A model generated the notes under the pieces. The model was not told the DNA's origin and ran no database searches. It was given only the letters and a program-made list of their open reading frames with translations. A DNA stretch of 53,524 nucleotides from contig CANQJB010000006.1 in the NCBI GenBank assembly GCA_947624155.1, forward strand, positions 1 to 53,524, written 5' to 3'. Origin of the DNA: an uncultured Clostridia bacterium (GTDB taxonomy: Bacteria; Bacillota; Clostridia; Oscillospirales; Ruminococcaceae). Below are positions 15,188 to 23,819 of this stretch, piece by piece (positions within the stretch are counted from its first letter, which is position 1; every line of letters starts with the position of its first letter). The position numbers and the translations under genes were made by a program.

Positions 15188-17170
15188 TCAGCTTATGTCC
15201 GCCATGTCGAGATAGTCGTGGCCGTTGTTGTTGATAAATTCCTTTCTCGCGGAGAGGTTGTCCCCGAGAAGCATATCGAACATAAACTTGGTGTGCTCCG
15301 CCTCGTCGGGGCTGACCTTAATCAGTCTTCTCGTCGCGGGGTTCATCGTCGTCAGGCTCATCATGTCCGGCTCGTTCTCACCGAGGCCCTTTGAGCGCTG
15401 AATGGTGTATTTCTGGCTGCCGATCTGCCGAAGAATATCCGATCTCTCGCTTTCGTCATAGGCGAAATAGGTGCGCTCCTTGGTGTTGATCTCATAGAGC
15501 GGTGATTCCGCGATAAAGACATAGCCCTTTTCGATAAGTGTCGGCGCGAGGGTGTAGAGCATAGTCAGGATCAGGGTCCTGATCTGGAAGCCGTCGTAGT
15601 CGGCATCGGTGCATATAACGATCTTTGACCAGCGCAGGGCGTTGAGGTTAAAGCTCGAAAGCTCCTTGTTCTTCGAGGATTTGACCTCGACTCCGCAGCC
15701 GAGCACCTTCATCAGGTCGGTTATTATCTCGCTTTCAAAGATTTTGTTATAGCTGGCTTTTAAGCAGTTTAAAATCTTTCCCCTAACCGGAATGACGGCC
15801 TGAAACTCGGCGTTCCGGGCGAGCTTTACCGAGCCGAGAGCCGAATCTCCCTCGACGATATAAAGCTCGCGGCGCTCAACGTCCTTTGAGCGGCAGTCGA
15901 CAAACTTTTTGACCATATTCGCCATGTCGAGCTTTTCGGCGTAGAGCTTTTTGGTGTTGATCCTAGTTTTTTCGGCGGATTCGCGGCTGCGCTTGTTTAT
16001 CAAAACCTGGTCGCAGATCTTATTCGCGTCCTCGGGGTTTTCGATGAAATAGACCTCGAGCTGATGCTTTAAAAACTCGACCGCGGCGTCATAGATAAAT
16101 TTGTTGTTTATCGCCTTTTTGGTCTGGTTTTCATAAGACGCCTGGGTCGAAAACGAGCTTGAGACCATTACGAGGCAGTCCTCGATATCGCCAAAGATTA
16201 TCTTTGACTCGTTTTTGAGATATTTGTTGTTCTGCTTCATATAGGTGTCGATATATGAGGTAAACGCCTGGCGGACGGCCTTTTCGGTCGAGCCGCCGTA
16301 TTCGAGAAAACTCGAATTGTGGAAATACTCCGCGATCTTGACAGTCTTTGAAAACGCAAACGCGAAGTTATATTTGACCTTATAGTCGTTCATGTCGTCG
16401 CGGTCGCGGCCCTTTCGGTCAGCGGTCCAGAGCTGGGGCGAGGTCAGGCCGTTTTCGCCGATCAGCTCGTTGACATAGTCGAGTATTCCGTTTTCATAGA
16501 GAAACTCATACTGCTCAAAGCCGCCGTCCTCATTCTGCCAGCGGAAAATAAACTCAAGGCCGGCGTTGACTATCGCCTGCTTTTTCAGAAGGTCAAGGAA
16601 ATATTCCTTTTCGATTACGATGTCGGTAAAGACGTCGAGATCGGGCAGCCAGCGGTGGCGGGTGCCGGTCTGGCGGCGCTTTGTCTCCTCTTTTTTAAGC
16701 CCGCCGATGTTTTCGCCCTCCTCAAAATGGAGGTTATATTTATATCCGTCGCGATACACCTCGACGTCCATATATTTTGAGGCATACTGGGTCGCGCAGG
16801 CGCCGAGGCCGTTCAGACCGAGGGAATATTCATAGCTTCCGCCGTCGACGTTGTCATATTTTCCGCCCGCATAAAGCTCGCAGTAGACGAGCTCCCAGTT
16901 ATAGCGGTTTTCGGCCTTATTGAAATCGACGGGGCAGCCGCGGCCGTTGTCCTCGACCTCGACCGAATAGTCGTTATAATAGGTCACATAAATCTTTTTG
17001 CCGTAGCCCTGATGAGCCTCGTCGACCGAGTTTGAGATTATTTCAAATACGGAGTGCTTGCAGCCCTCGAGGCCGTCGGAGCCGAAGATTACCGCCGGAC
17101 GCTTTCTGACGCGGTCAGCGCCCTTAAGCGAGCGTATCGCTTCGTTGTCATATACCTTTTTTGCGGGCAT
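15188..17170 (-). CDS. parE: Type IIA topoisomerase subunit B (topoisomerase IV ParE-like)
   Basis: 660 residues; the ATPase subunit that captures DNA together with ParC. GHKL ATPase motifs are SNSVDEA, VEDNGRGCPVD and GLNGLGACATQYAS. TOPRIM motifs are YIVEGDSALGS and CTDADYDGFQIRTLIL. GKILNCLKA is also typical. The Cys in NGRGCPVD and the Ala-Cys in LGACA differ from the common NGRGIPV and VGASV forms, in line with a divergent clostridial group. A good promoter lies about 50 bp upstream. Confidence 0.88.
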   Translation of the reverse strand: MPAKKVYDNEAIRSLKGADRVRKRPAVIFGSDGLEGCKHSVFEIISNSVDEAHQGYGKKIYVTYYNDYSVEVEDNGRGCPVDFNKAENRYNWELVYCELYAGGKYDNVDGGSYEYSLGLNGLGACATQYASKYMDVEVYRDGYKYNLHFEEGENIGGLKKEETKRRQTGTRHRWLPDLDVFTDIVIEKEYFLDLLKKQAIVNAGLEFIFRWQNEDGGFEQYEFLYENGILDYVNELIGENGLTSPQLWTADRKGRDRDDMNDYKVKYNFAFAFSKTVKIAEYFHNSSFLEYGGSTEKAVRQAFTSYIDTYMKQNNKYLKNESKIIFGDIEDCLVMVSSSFSTQASYENQTKKAINNKFIYDAAVEFLKHQLEVYFIENPEDANKICDQVLINKRSRESAEKTRINTKKLYAEKLDMANMVKKFVDCRSKDVERRELYIVEGDSALGSVKLARNAEFQAVIPVRGKILNCLKASYNKIFESEIITDLMKVLGCGVEVKSSKNKELSSFNLNALRWSKIVICTDADYDGFQIRTLILTMLYTLAPTLIEKGYVFIAESPLYEINTKERTYFAYDESERSDILRQIGSQKYTIQRSKGLGENEPDMMSLTTMNPATRRLIKVSPDEAEHTKFMFDMLLGDNLSARKEFINNNGHDYLDMADIS

Positions 17171-17218
17171 TTATTCAGAACTTCCTTTCCAAAAATATCA
17201 AAATCACAATATGTAGTT

Positions 17219-17247
17219 ATTATAGCACACTTTTCACACTAATGCAA
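17219..17247 (-). promoter_or_regulatory. parE-parC promoter
   Basis: On the minus strand TTGCAT (17242-17247) and TATAAT (17219-17224) are 17 bp apart, about 50 bp before the parE start. Confidence 0.75.
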
Positions 17248-17299
17248 GTGTTTTGTGGGGAAGGGTGGCGGACGGATTAGTATCGGCATAATATAAACC

Positions 17300-17366
17300 A
17301 GCGCAGGGCGATATGCCCTCCGCTTTTATATAACGCCGCCATGCCTGCAATTCCGGGTGTGGCGGC
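17300..17366. other. Two hairpins in the parE-rpe intergenic region
   Basis: AGCG-C-AGGGC / GCCCT-C-CGCT (17300-17324) is followed on the plus strand by TTTTATAT and looks like a terminator. GCCGCCA (17335-17341) and TGGCGGC (17360-17366) form a second stem. No ORF or recognised RNA lies in the roughly 160 bp between the divergent promoters. Confidence 0.4.
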
Positions 17367-17411
17367 TATCGGCAAATTTATTAAAATTCGGTATCAAATT
17401 CGGAATTTGAT

Positions 17412-17440
17412 TTGACAATCGCGGGAGTTTATAGTATAAT
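17412..17440 (+). promoter_or_regulatory. rpe promoter
   Basis: Perfect sigma-A consensus: TTGACA (17412-17417), 17-bp spacer, TATAAT (17435-17440), 52 bp before the rpe ATG. Confidence 0.85.
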
Positions 17441-17492
17441 TATTGTGTATTAGTTTGCTCTAATTTTATTACAACTTTTATTCAGAGGTTTT

Positions 17493-18143
17493 ATGAATAC
17501 AAAAATTTCAGCGTCAATTCTCAGCGCCGATTTCGGCCGGCTCGCGGACGAGCTCAAACGCGCCGAAATCTCCGGCTGCGATATGATCCACTTCGACGTT
17601 ATGGACGGACATTTTGTCCCGAATCTGAGCTACGGCGTTCCGGTTCTGAAATCAATAAGAAAATACTGCTCTCTGCCCTTTGACGTACACCTTATGATAA
17701 CCGATCCCGGGCGGTTTATTGATGCCTTTGCCGACGCCGGCGCAGACCACATCACCTTCCATGAGGAGATCGAGGCCGACCCGATCGAAATAATCGAAAA
17801 GATTCGCTCGCGCGGGCTCACCGCCGGAATATCGGTCAAGCCGAAGACGCCGGTCGAAAGAATCTTTCCGCTTCTCGACAGGCTAGACATGGTTCTGATC
17901 ATGACCGTTGAGCCGGGCTTCGGCGGGCAGGGGTTTATTGAGGACACACTCGGGAAGATCTCAGCGCTAAGGGCGGAGATCACCCGCAGGGGGCTCGGGA
18001 CCGACATCGAGGTCGACGGCGGGATCGGATTCAACACCTCGCCGCGCGTCAGAGCCGCGGGGGCAAACGTTCTCGTCTCGGGCTCATATATCTTCAAGGC
18101 CGAGGACATGGCCGCGGCTGTCGCTTCAATGAGAAGAGTTTAG
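17493..18143 (+). CDS. rpe: Ribulose-phosphate 3-epimerase
   Basis: 216 residues, full length. The enzyme interconverts D-ribulose 5-phosphate and D-xylulose 5-phosphate in the pentose phosphate pathway. Typical blocks are KISASILSADFGRLADEL, MIHFDVMDGHFVPNLSYG with the metal-binding His and Asp, FDVHLMI, MTVEPGFGGQGF and IEVDGGIG. AGAGG precedes the ATG. It ends in TAG and overlaps the convergent MecA-like gene by 18 bp. Confidence 0.96.
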   Translation: MNTKISASILSADFGRLADELKRAEISGCDMIHFDVMDGHFVPNLSYGVPVLKSIRKYCSLPFDVHLMITDPGRFIDAFADAGADHITFHEEIEADPIEIIEKIRSRGLTAGISVKPKTPVERIFPLLDRLDMVLIMTVEPGFGGQGFIEDTLGKISALRAEITRRGLGTDIEVDGGIGFNTSPRVRAAGANVLVSGSYIFKAEDMAAAVASMRRV

Positions 18144-18443
18144 GACAGTTACCGCCCCGCTGCCGATCAGAACGCTGCCGTGCTCGGCGAGAAGCTCGCG
18201 GTAGAGATCGCCGATGCAGACCGCTTCGCTGTGCTCGCAGATCTCGGGCAGAAGGCGCTTCAGCTCCTTTGTTCTGACCGAAATTCCGAGGCAGAGTCTC
18301 CCGTTAAAATAGAGACTGCCGTTATTTACCCCTGCTCTTTCAAGGCAGCGGGCAAGGTTTTTCAGCGATTCTGCGCGGACAAGACACACCAGCGGCATCT
18401 CGGCGGGATATGCCCGCAGTCGGCGGCGCTTTTTCTCAATCAC
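18126..18443 (-). CDS. MecA C-terminal-domain-like small protein
   Basis: 105 residues starting at GTG, 8 bases after AAAGGGG. The pattern CLVRAESLKNLARCLERAGV, GSLYFNGRLCLGI, LPEICEHSE and LLAEHGSVLIGSGAVTVL resembles the C-terminal half of the adaptor protein MecA, which binds ClpC. The N-terminal substrate-binding half of MecA is absent. It is placed between rpe and the Rnf-like operon on the opposite strand. Assignment rests on spacing of hydrophobic and LY/EHG positions by eye, so it is tentative; it could be an unrelated small protein. Confidence 0.5.
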   Translation of the reverse strand: MIEKKRRRLRAYPAEMPLVCLVRAESLKNLARCLERAGVNNGSLYFNGRLCLGISVRTKELKRLLPEICEHSEAVCIGDLYRELLAEHGSVLIGSGAVTVLNSSH

Positions 18444-18479
18444 CGAATATCCCCTTTCGATAATTTATTAAGGACGGTA

Positions 18480-19793
18480 ATCTTTACGGCTAAAATCCCG
18501 ACAACCGAAAAATCCGAAAAGCTGCGCTATGCAAAGACTTCGGCGCTGCTGTTTACAATAGTTTTCATGGCGTTTTACTATTACGGCCTCCGCGCGGTGA
18601 TAGTCACCGCCGTTTCCGTCTTTTCGAGCTTTCTCGCGGACTATATCTGCTGCGCGGCGAGGCGGATCAAATTCGACTGGAGCGACGAGTCGCCGCTGAT
18701 GTCGGGGCTGCTGCTCGCGCTGTTGATGCCGGCGACGATCCCCTACACCGTTATGGCGTTTTCGGCGGCTTTTATGGCGATAGTCTGCAAGCACGCTTTC
18801 GGCGGCAACCGCAATCTGATATTCTGCCCGGTCTGCATCGCATATATTTTTACCGTTTTCTGTTTTCCGTCGGTAATTTTGAGATATCCGACGCCGGTGC
18901 CTTTCGGCGAGCTTTCTCTGACAAATACTGCGACCGACGCCGTTGCCCGCTCGTTCACCTATTATCTCGACAACGGAATGTCGACGACATTCGGCATTCT
19001 CGATCTGGTCTGGGGCAGGCTCGCGGGGCCGATGGGAAGCTCGGCGATTCTGATAATCATGATCTGCGCGATCGCGATGTATTTCTTTCACGATATTCCT
19101 GCGACGGCATTTTTTGCCGGTCTCGGCGGAAATATCCTTCTGAGCGTTCTCTATCCCGTCGGTGAAACCGGCTGGTATGCAGTCCTCAATTCCCTCGCTG
19201 CGGGGTCATATCTGTTTTCGCTGGTCTTTTTGGCCTGCGACCTGAGATATGTCCCGAAAAGGGCGTTTTCTCAGCTTATCTACGGGCTGCTTCTCGCGGT
19301 CGGATCATATCTGATCCGGCAGAACACCGGAATCGAGAACAGCGCAGTATTCACGATACCGATCCTCTGCATCTTCCGCGACGAGTTTGACCGCCTTTCC
19401 GACGCGCTTGAAAGGCTGCTCAGGTTCCTCTGGAAGTGGACAAAGATCATCGCGGCGTTTTTGAGAAAGAACCTTGTTATCGCGGCGGTATGGCTAGGAA
19501 AAAACATCAAAAACGGAGCGGTTGCGCTCGCGAGGCTGATTGCAAAGGGGTTCAATAAGCTTTGCGACTTTATCAGCGACAAGATAATCGAGGCGCAGAA
19601 GAAGCGCGCCGAGGCGAAAAAGTCAAGGGAAGAAGCTGAGAGCGCAGAGGAAAGCGTTCCCGGCGAAGCAGCTTCGGAAAGTGCGCCTGAACCAAACGCT
19701 CCGGAAGCGGAGACGGAAACCGCTCAGGAAGAAAAGCCGGAAAGCGAAGAACCCGAGGAAGAAACCGAACAGGAGGCCGGCGAAAATGAATGA
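18480..19793 (+). CDS. RnfD-like membrane protein without flavinylation motif
   Basis: About 437 residues. The membrane part (roughly 1-300) matches RnfD/NqrB-type subunits: YYYGLRAVIVTAVSVFSSFL, ESPLMSGLLLALLMPATIPY, CKHAFGGNRNLIFCPVCIAY and LVWGRLAGPMGSSA. In RnfD the FMN is bound to the Thr of an (S/T)xAT motif. The matching stretch here is TDAVARSFTYYLDNG, with no such motif. A basic then Glu-rich tail (about 300-437) is extra. No ATG or GTG lies near the conserved start. AAGGA sits 5 bases before an ATC at 18480, which would be a rare start codon. The frame is open further upstream, but only over the antisense MecA-like gene. Confidence 0.7.
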   Translation: MFTAKIPTTEKSEKLRYAKTSALLFTIVFMAFYYYGLRAVIVTAVSVFSSFLADYICCAARRIKFDWSDESPLMSGLLLALLMPATIPYTVMAFSAAFMAIVCKHAFGGNRNLIFCPVCIAYIFTVFCFPSVILRYPTPVPFGELSLTNTATDAVARSFTYYLDNGMSTTFGILDLVWGRLAGPMGSSAILIIMICAIAMYFFHDIPATAFFAGLGGNILLSVLYPVGETGWYAVLNSLAAGSYLFSLVFLACDLRYVPKRAFSQLIYGLLLAVGSYLIRQNTGIENSAVFTIPILCIFRDEFDRLSDALERLLRFLWKWTKIIAAFLRKNLVIAAVWLGKNIKNGAVALARLIAKGFNKLCDFISDKIIEAQKKRAEAKKSREEAESAEESVPGEAASESAPEPNAPEAETETAQEEKPESEEPEEETEQEAGENE

Positions 19794-20403
19794 AAAGATG
19801 TTTTTCCGCGACGCTGAGCGCGAGGGAATGCTGACAAGAAACCCGCTTTTTGCGAGCGGAGTTATAATCGCTCCGGCGGCCGCCGCCTGCACCGACTTTT
19901 ATTCCGCGGCGATACTCTCGGCTGTTTTTACCGCCGTCACCTTTGTCACCGTCGCGATTTGCAGATTTGTTCCCCGAAAAATCGTCTATACCGTTCGTAT
20001 TATATTATATACCCTCGTCGCTTCTTTAGTGTATGTACCGATACACCTCTTTTTCACAAGCGGCGACCTCGCGGAGATGTATTACGCGGTCGGGATATAT
20101 GCCCCTCTGCTTATCACCAACTCGCTTATCACTCTTCGCACCGAAACGAAGTTTTACCGCCTCTCGACCTCATATATGCTTAAGCTCGCGGCGTTTTATG
20201 TTATGGGCTATGACCTCGCGCTTCTGAGCTTCGGAGGGATAAGGGGAATTCTGACAAAAGGTACTGTTATGGGCGTAAAGGTACTCCCCTTTTCAATCCC
20301 CGCGCTTTCAAATCTTTTCGGCGGGTTTATCCTGCTCGCGGTGATAAGCGCGCTGTTCAGATGGATACTCCAGATCGTTTACGGAACATACGGAAAATCA
20401 TAA
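19786..20403 (+). CDS. RnfE-like membrane protein lacking both cluster cysteines
   Basis: 205 residues with about six membrane segments. It aligns with RnfE/RsxE from RNPLFASGVIIAPAAAACTD (usual NNxxLVQLLGLCPLLAVT) to YAVGIYAPLLITNSLITLRT (usual LGIFIPLIVTNCIxxGRAEA). Both cysteines that hold the intramembrane [2Fe-2S] cluster are replaced, by Ala29 and Ser113. The ATG overlaps the end of the RnfD-like gene by 8 bases, and AGGAGG lies upstream. This start is better than the longer basic reading in the same frame. Confidence 0.75.
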   Translation: MNEKMFFRDAEREGMLTRNPLFASGVIIAPAAAACTDFYSAAILSAVFTAVTFVTVAICRFVPRKIVYTVRIILYTLVASLVYVPIHLFFTSGDLAEMYYAVGIYAPLLITNSLITLRTETKFYRLSTSYMLKLAAFYVMGYDLALLSFGGIRGILTKGTVMGVKVLPFSIPALSNLFGGFILLAVISALFRWILQIVYGTYGKS

Positions 20404-20462
20404 CGCATATTTCGATAAATTTATTTTCCCCGGCAATGTAGAATAGAAAGGAACGTTAAGCC

Positions 20463-21038
20463 TTGACGCAGTTTTTTGAAGCTCTGCTCGCCGCTCTCGC
20501 AGCGGTCACGCTTGAAAATGTCATATTCACATCGGCGATCGGCACCTCGACACTGATCGAGTGCGCGAAGTCGCCGCGGCAGCTTCTGTCATTCGGCGCG
20601 TTTATCACCGAATTTTCGGTCCTTTCGAGCTTCCTCGCCTATTATGCCGAGGGCTGGCTCAAGACCGAGACATCGCGGCTGTTTTTGCAGAGCGTCTATG
20701 TCCTCTGCCTCGGGCTTGTTTATATCGTGACGCTGCTCGTGATTCGTCTAGTCGCGAAAAAGTGGTTTTCGTCATTAAAAAAATACGTTCACCTTACCGC
20801 CTTTAACTGCGCGGTCCTCGGCTGTCTGTTCAACAACGGAATCAGCGGGGCGCCGCTCGGGGAACGGCTGATATACGCCGCGGAAATAGGGGTAGGCTTC
20901 ATTCTCGCGACCTATCTTCTCGCAATCAACTACAAAAAGCTGTCGAGTAAAGACGTTCCGGTGTCATTTCGGGGATTTCCGGCTTCGGTTCTTTATATCG
21001 GCATTATCTCAATGATAGTTTACAGCATGAAAATCTAG
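20463..21038 (+). CDS. RnfA-like membrane protein lacking one cluster cysteine
   Basis: 191 residues with six predicted membrane segments, colinear with RnfA/RsxA. The first half-repeat LENVIFTSAIGTSTLIECAK aligns without gaps to [20 protein letters not shown], putting Ser29 at the cluster Cys. The second half HLTAFNCAVLGCLFNNG keeps Cys116. The end DVPVSFRGFPASVLYIGIIS matches the conserved VPxxFRG block. The start is TTG, 10 bases after AAAGGA. It is the third gene of the module, 59 bp after the RnfE-like gene. Confidence 0.75.
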   Translation: MTQFFEALLAALAAVTLENVIFTSAIGTSTLIECAKSPRQLLSFGAFITEFSVLSSFLAYYAEGWLKTETSRLFLQSVYVLCLGLVYIVTLLVIRLVAKKWFSSLKKYVHLTAFNCAVLGCLFNNGISGAPLGERLIYAAEIGVGFILATYLLAINYKKLSSKDVPVSFRGFPASVLYIGIISMIVYSMKI

Positions 21039-21053
21039 AAAGAAGTGGCAAAA

Positions 21054-22256
21054 ATGAAAAAGAGAAAAATCAAAAAGACAAAACCGATGTTCAAGAAAAA
21101 GCGCTCGCCCGCGCGCACCGCTCTTAACGTCTTCCTGATCGCCCTTTTGCTTATCGCGATCGCCTTTTTGGGTTACAGCGTCGGCAAACCGATCATGGAA
21201 TTTGTCAGCTCCCGCCCGAGCCGCGAGGCGAACGTTTCAACCGGCCCGACCGAGCCTTTGGAGCCTGCGACCTCGCCGACGACAGTCTCGGAAAAGCCGG
21301 TCACGACCACCGAGGCGCCGGTTTCCGAAGAGCCCGAAAAGGAGCTTTCAAGGCTTTATTTCGTCAAGCTGCCTCCGGCGCAGGAATTTGACGCCTGGCT
21401 GGACGAAAATATCGCCTATGCCACGCAGAACGGATATTACGGCCTTGTCGTCGAGCTTGTCGCCGACGGCGGAACGGTCGGATATAACACCGCGAGCGAA
21501 AAGGCGATCGCCTATTCCGCCGTCTCGCAGTATGCACTCGCCGACCTAAAAGCGGCCGCGCAGCGAATCTCCGACGCGGGTCTGCTGTCCTATGCTCGAA
21601 TCTCGGCGCTGAGCGACCATATCGTCAGCCGGATCGACAAGGGAATGTGCTATCTGTTTGAAAACTCGACCAGCACCTGGCTCGACAACTCGGTCTCGGC
21701 GGGCGGAAAATCCTGGATCACGCCTTTCAGCGACAGCTCGAAGGAATATATCTCGGGATTTGTCAGCGAGATCTCAGACGCGGGGTTCGCCGGAATTATC
21801 GCTGGTGAGCTGATCTTCCCACCGTTCAGGCGTTCCGACCTAGAATATGTCGGAGCATCGGTTCAGAGCCCGACGAGATATACCGCGCTCGCAGACTTCT
21901 CCAACTCGATTCAGGCGACGCTCGGCGAGGCAAAGAGCTATGCGATCGAGGTCGACGCGCTGGATATTCTTCGCGGAAGCGATGAAGTCCTGAACGACCC
22001 GTCGCTTCTGAACTGCAATACCGTTTATGTGCGTTACAGCTCCTCTGAGATAGGCGTCAGGGTCGAAATAACCGACGAAACCGAAATATCCTACGAGGGA
22101 CTGAGCGAGAACGACAAGCTCAAAGCAGTTTTCAAGAACGTCTCGGAGGCTCTCGCCGACAGCGGAAAGACCGTTATCCCCGCGGTCGAGGAGCAGTCGC
22201 AGGCAGACCTGCTCGTCAGCATGGGGTATGACGGGAAGCTGATTGTTATTTATTGA
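21054..22256 (+). CDS. Membrane-anchored glycoside-hydrolase-like protein (DUF4015-like)
   Basis: 400 residues from the ATG at 21054; an in-frame GTG 9 bases earlier is possible. The very basic N-terminus is followed by one membrane segment (ALNVFLIALLLIAIAFLGYS), a Pro/Thr-rich linker and an extracytoplasmic TIM-barrel-like domain. That domain includes ENIAYATQNGYYGLVVELVA, LKAAAQRISDAGLLSYARIS and ISDAGFAGIIAGEL. The pattern resembles putative glycosyl hydrolases of the DUF4015 type. It is directly downstream of the Rnf-like genes and probably in the same operon. No catalytic residues can be named with confidence. Confidence 0.55.
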   Translation: MKKRKIKKTKPMFKKKRSPARTALNVFLIALLLIAIAFLGYSVGKPIMEFVSSRPSREANVSTGPTEPLEPATSPTTVSEKPVTTTEAPVSEEPEKELSRLYFVKLPPAQEFDAWLDENIAYATQNGYYGLVVELVADGGTVGYNTASEKAIAYSAVSQYALADLKAAAQRISDAGLLSYARISALSDHIVSRIDKGMCYLFENSTSTWLDNSVSAGGKSWITPFSDSSKEYISGFVSEISDAGFAGIIAGELIFPPFRRSDLEYVGASVQSPTRYTALADFSNSIQATLGEAKSYAIEVDALDILRGSDEVLNDPSLLNCNTVYVRYSSSEIGVRVEITDETEISYEGLSENDKLKAVFKNVSEALADSGKTVIPAVEEQSQADLLVSMGYDGKLIVIY

Positions 22257-22275
22257 TTCAAGGAATACTCTCGAT

Positions 22276-22318
22276 AAAAACACCCTCCGCACTGAGATCA
22301 ATGCGGGGGCGTGTTTTA
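22276..22318. terminator. Bidirectional intrinsic terminator
   Basis: AAAACACCCTCCGCA pairs with TGCGGGGGCGTGTTTT (with G-U pairs) between the convergent stops of the glycosidase-like gene and spoIVA. T-rich tails occur on both strands. Confidence 0.8.
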
Positions 22319-22329
22319 TTCCGTAGGGT

Positions 22330-23808
22330 TTATATCAGCAGGCAGATCAGGCCGGAGCAGCCCTCGTTAATTATTCTTTCGACGGCCTCGCGGAGCTTTT
22401 CGCGGGCTTCCTCGGGGAGGCGGCCTAGCTTTTGCTGGAGCCCTTCGCTGACAAGCTCCGAAAGGCTCTTGCCGAAAATGTTTGTCTCCCAGATCTTCTC
22501 GGGGTCGCGGTCGAAGTCGTTCATCAGATAGCTGATAAGCTCCTCGCTCTGCTTTTCTGAGCCGACGATCGGCTCGACCTCGGCCGAGATGTCCGCGCGG
22601 ATAAGATGGATCGACGGCGCGGCGGCTTTAAGCCTTACGCCGTATTTTCCGCCCTGGCGGATAATCTCCGGCTCGTCGAGCGAAAGCTCGCTCTCCTCCG
22701 GCATAACTATTCCGTAGCCGATCTTTTCGACCTGTTCGAGGGCGTCCGAAAACTTTTCAAACCTGCGCTTGAATCTAACCAGCTCGAGAATTTTCGGCAT
22801 CAGCTCGTCGTCGCCTGAGACGGTCAGCCCCGATTCCTCGCTCAGAATGCGGTAGAACAGCGAGCCGTCGAGCTCGACCTTTATTTTGCAGGCGCCGGTT
22901 CCGAGGTCGATTTCGGAGATCTCGGAGTTCACAACGTCGCTGCATTCGCCGATTTCGGCGCAGAGGCTTCTGAGGTCGCGAAGATATCTGACCTTATCTG
23001 CCGCGCGGCGGATACCGCCGAACAGCTCGTCTTTCAGCCAATGGCCTTTCGAGAGGACATTCACCCATTTCGGCATACTGACGCCGATCTCCTTGACCGG
23101 AAACGCATAGAGCAGCGAGGTGATTATCTTTGAGATGTCGTCCTTTGTCATCGTCAGGCAGTTCACCGGCAGGACCGAGACGCCGTATTTCTCCCTCATG
23201 CTCTCGCAGAGCGCTTCGGTTCGCTCCGAGGTCTCGTCGACGGTGTTCATCAGCACCACAAACGGCTTCCCGAGCTCAGAAAGCTCCGAGATCACCCGCT
23301 GCTCGCATTCCTCGTATTCGTCGCGGTCGAGGCCGGTCACCGAGCCGTCGGTTGTCACAACTATCCCGACGGTTGAGTGCTCGGTAATCACCTTCTGGGT
23401 GCCGATCTCGGCGGCCATGTTGAATGGCACTTCGGTGTCAAACCAGGGAGTTCTGACCATTCTCGGGGCGTCGTTTTCGATATATCCGACTGCTGACGGA
23501 ATTATATAGCCGACGCAGTCGATCATTCTGATGTTTACCGTCGCGGAATCGTCGAGGCAGACCGCGACCGCCTCCTCGGGAATGAATTTCGGCTCGGTGG
23601 TCATTATCGTCTTTCCGGCGGAGGCCTGCGGCAGCTCGTCGACTGCCCGCTCACGCATATACTGCTCCTGAATGTTGGGGATCACGAGATCCTCCATAAA
23701 TCTGCGGATAAAGGTCGATTTTCCGCTTCTGACCGGCCCAACGACGCCGATATAGATGTCGCCGCCGGTGCGCTCGGAAATGCTTTTATATATGTTGTTA
23801 GTTGTCAT
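22330..23808 (-). CDS. spoIVA: Stage IV sporulation protein A
   Basis: 492 residues, full length. SpoIVA is an ATPase that polymerises on the forespore outer membrane as the spore coat base. The Walker A motif is GPVRSGKST (24-32). NIRMIDCVGYIIPSAVGY, RTPWFDTEVPFNMAAEIGTQ and the EHSTVGIVVTTDGSVT block are diagnostic. The C-terminus ENTNIFGKSLSELVSEGL-like segment and the hydrophobic end ICLLI are typical membrane-contact residues. GGAGGG precedes the ATG. It lies 11 bp after sipL and is almost certainly co-transcribed with it. Confidence 0.96.
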   Translation of the reverse strand: MTTNNIYKSISERTGGDIYIGVVGPVRSGKSTFIRRFMEDLVIPNIQEQYMRERAVDELPQASAGKTIMTTEPKFIPEEAVAVCLDDSATVNIRMIDCVGYIIPSAVGYIENDAPRMVRTPWFDTEVPFNMAAEIGTQKVITEHSTVGIVVTTDGSVTGLDRDEYEECEQRVISELSELGKPFVVLMNTVDETSERTEALCESMREKYGVSVLPVNCLTMTKDDISKIITSLLYAFPVKEIGVSMPKWVNVLSKGHWLKDELFGGIRRAADKVRYLRDLRSLCAEIGECSDVVNSEISEIDLGTGACKIKVELDGSLFYRILSEESGLTVSGDDELMPKILELVRFKRRFEKFSDALEQVEKIGYGIVMPEESELSLDEPEIIRQGGKYGVRLKAAAPSIHLIRADISAEVEPIVGSEKQSEELISYLMNDFDRDPEKIWETNIFGKSLSELVSEGLQQKLGRLPEEAREKLREAVERIINEGCSGLICLLI

Positions 23809-23819
23809 ATTCCCTCCTG

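Noticed and set aside
18180-18479. Upstream 100-codon extension of the RnfD-like frame
   Set aside because: It lies fully over the antisense MecA-like gene, reads unlike any membrane protein, and the RnfD homology starts only after 18480.
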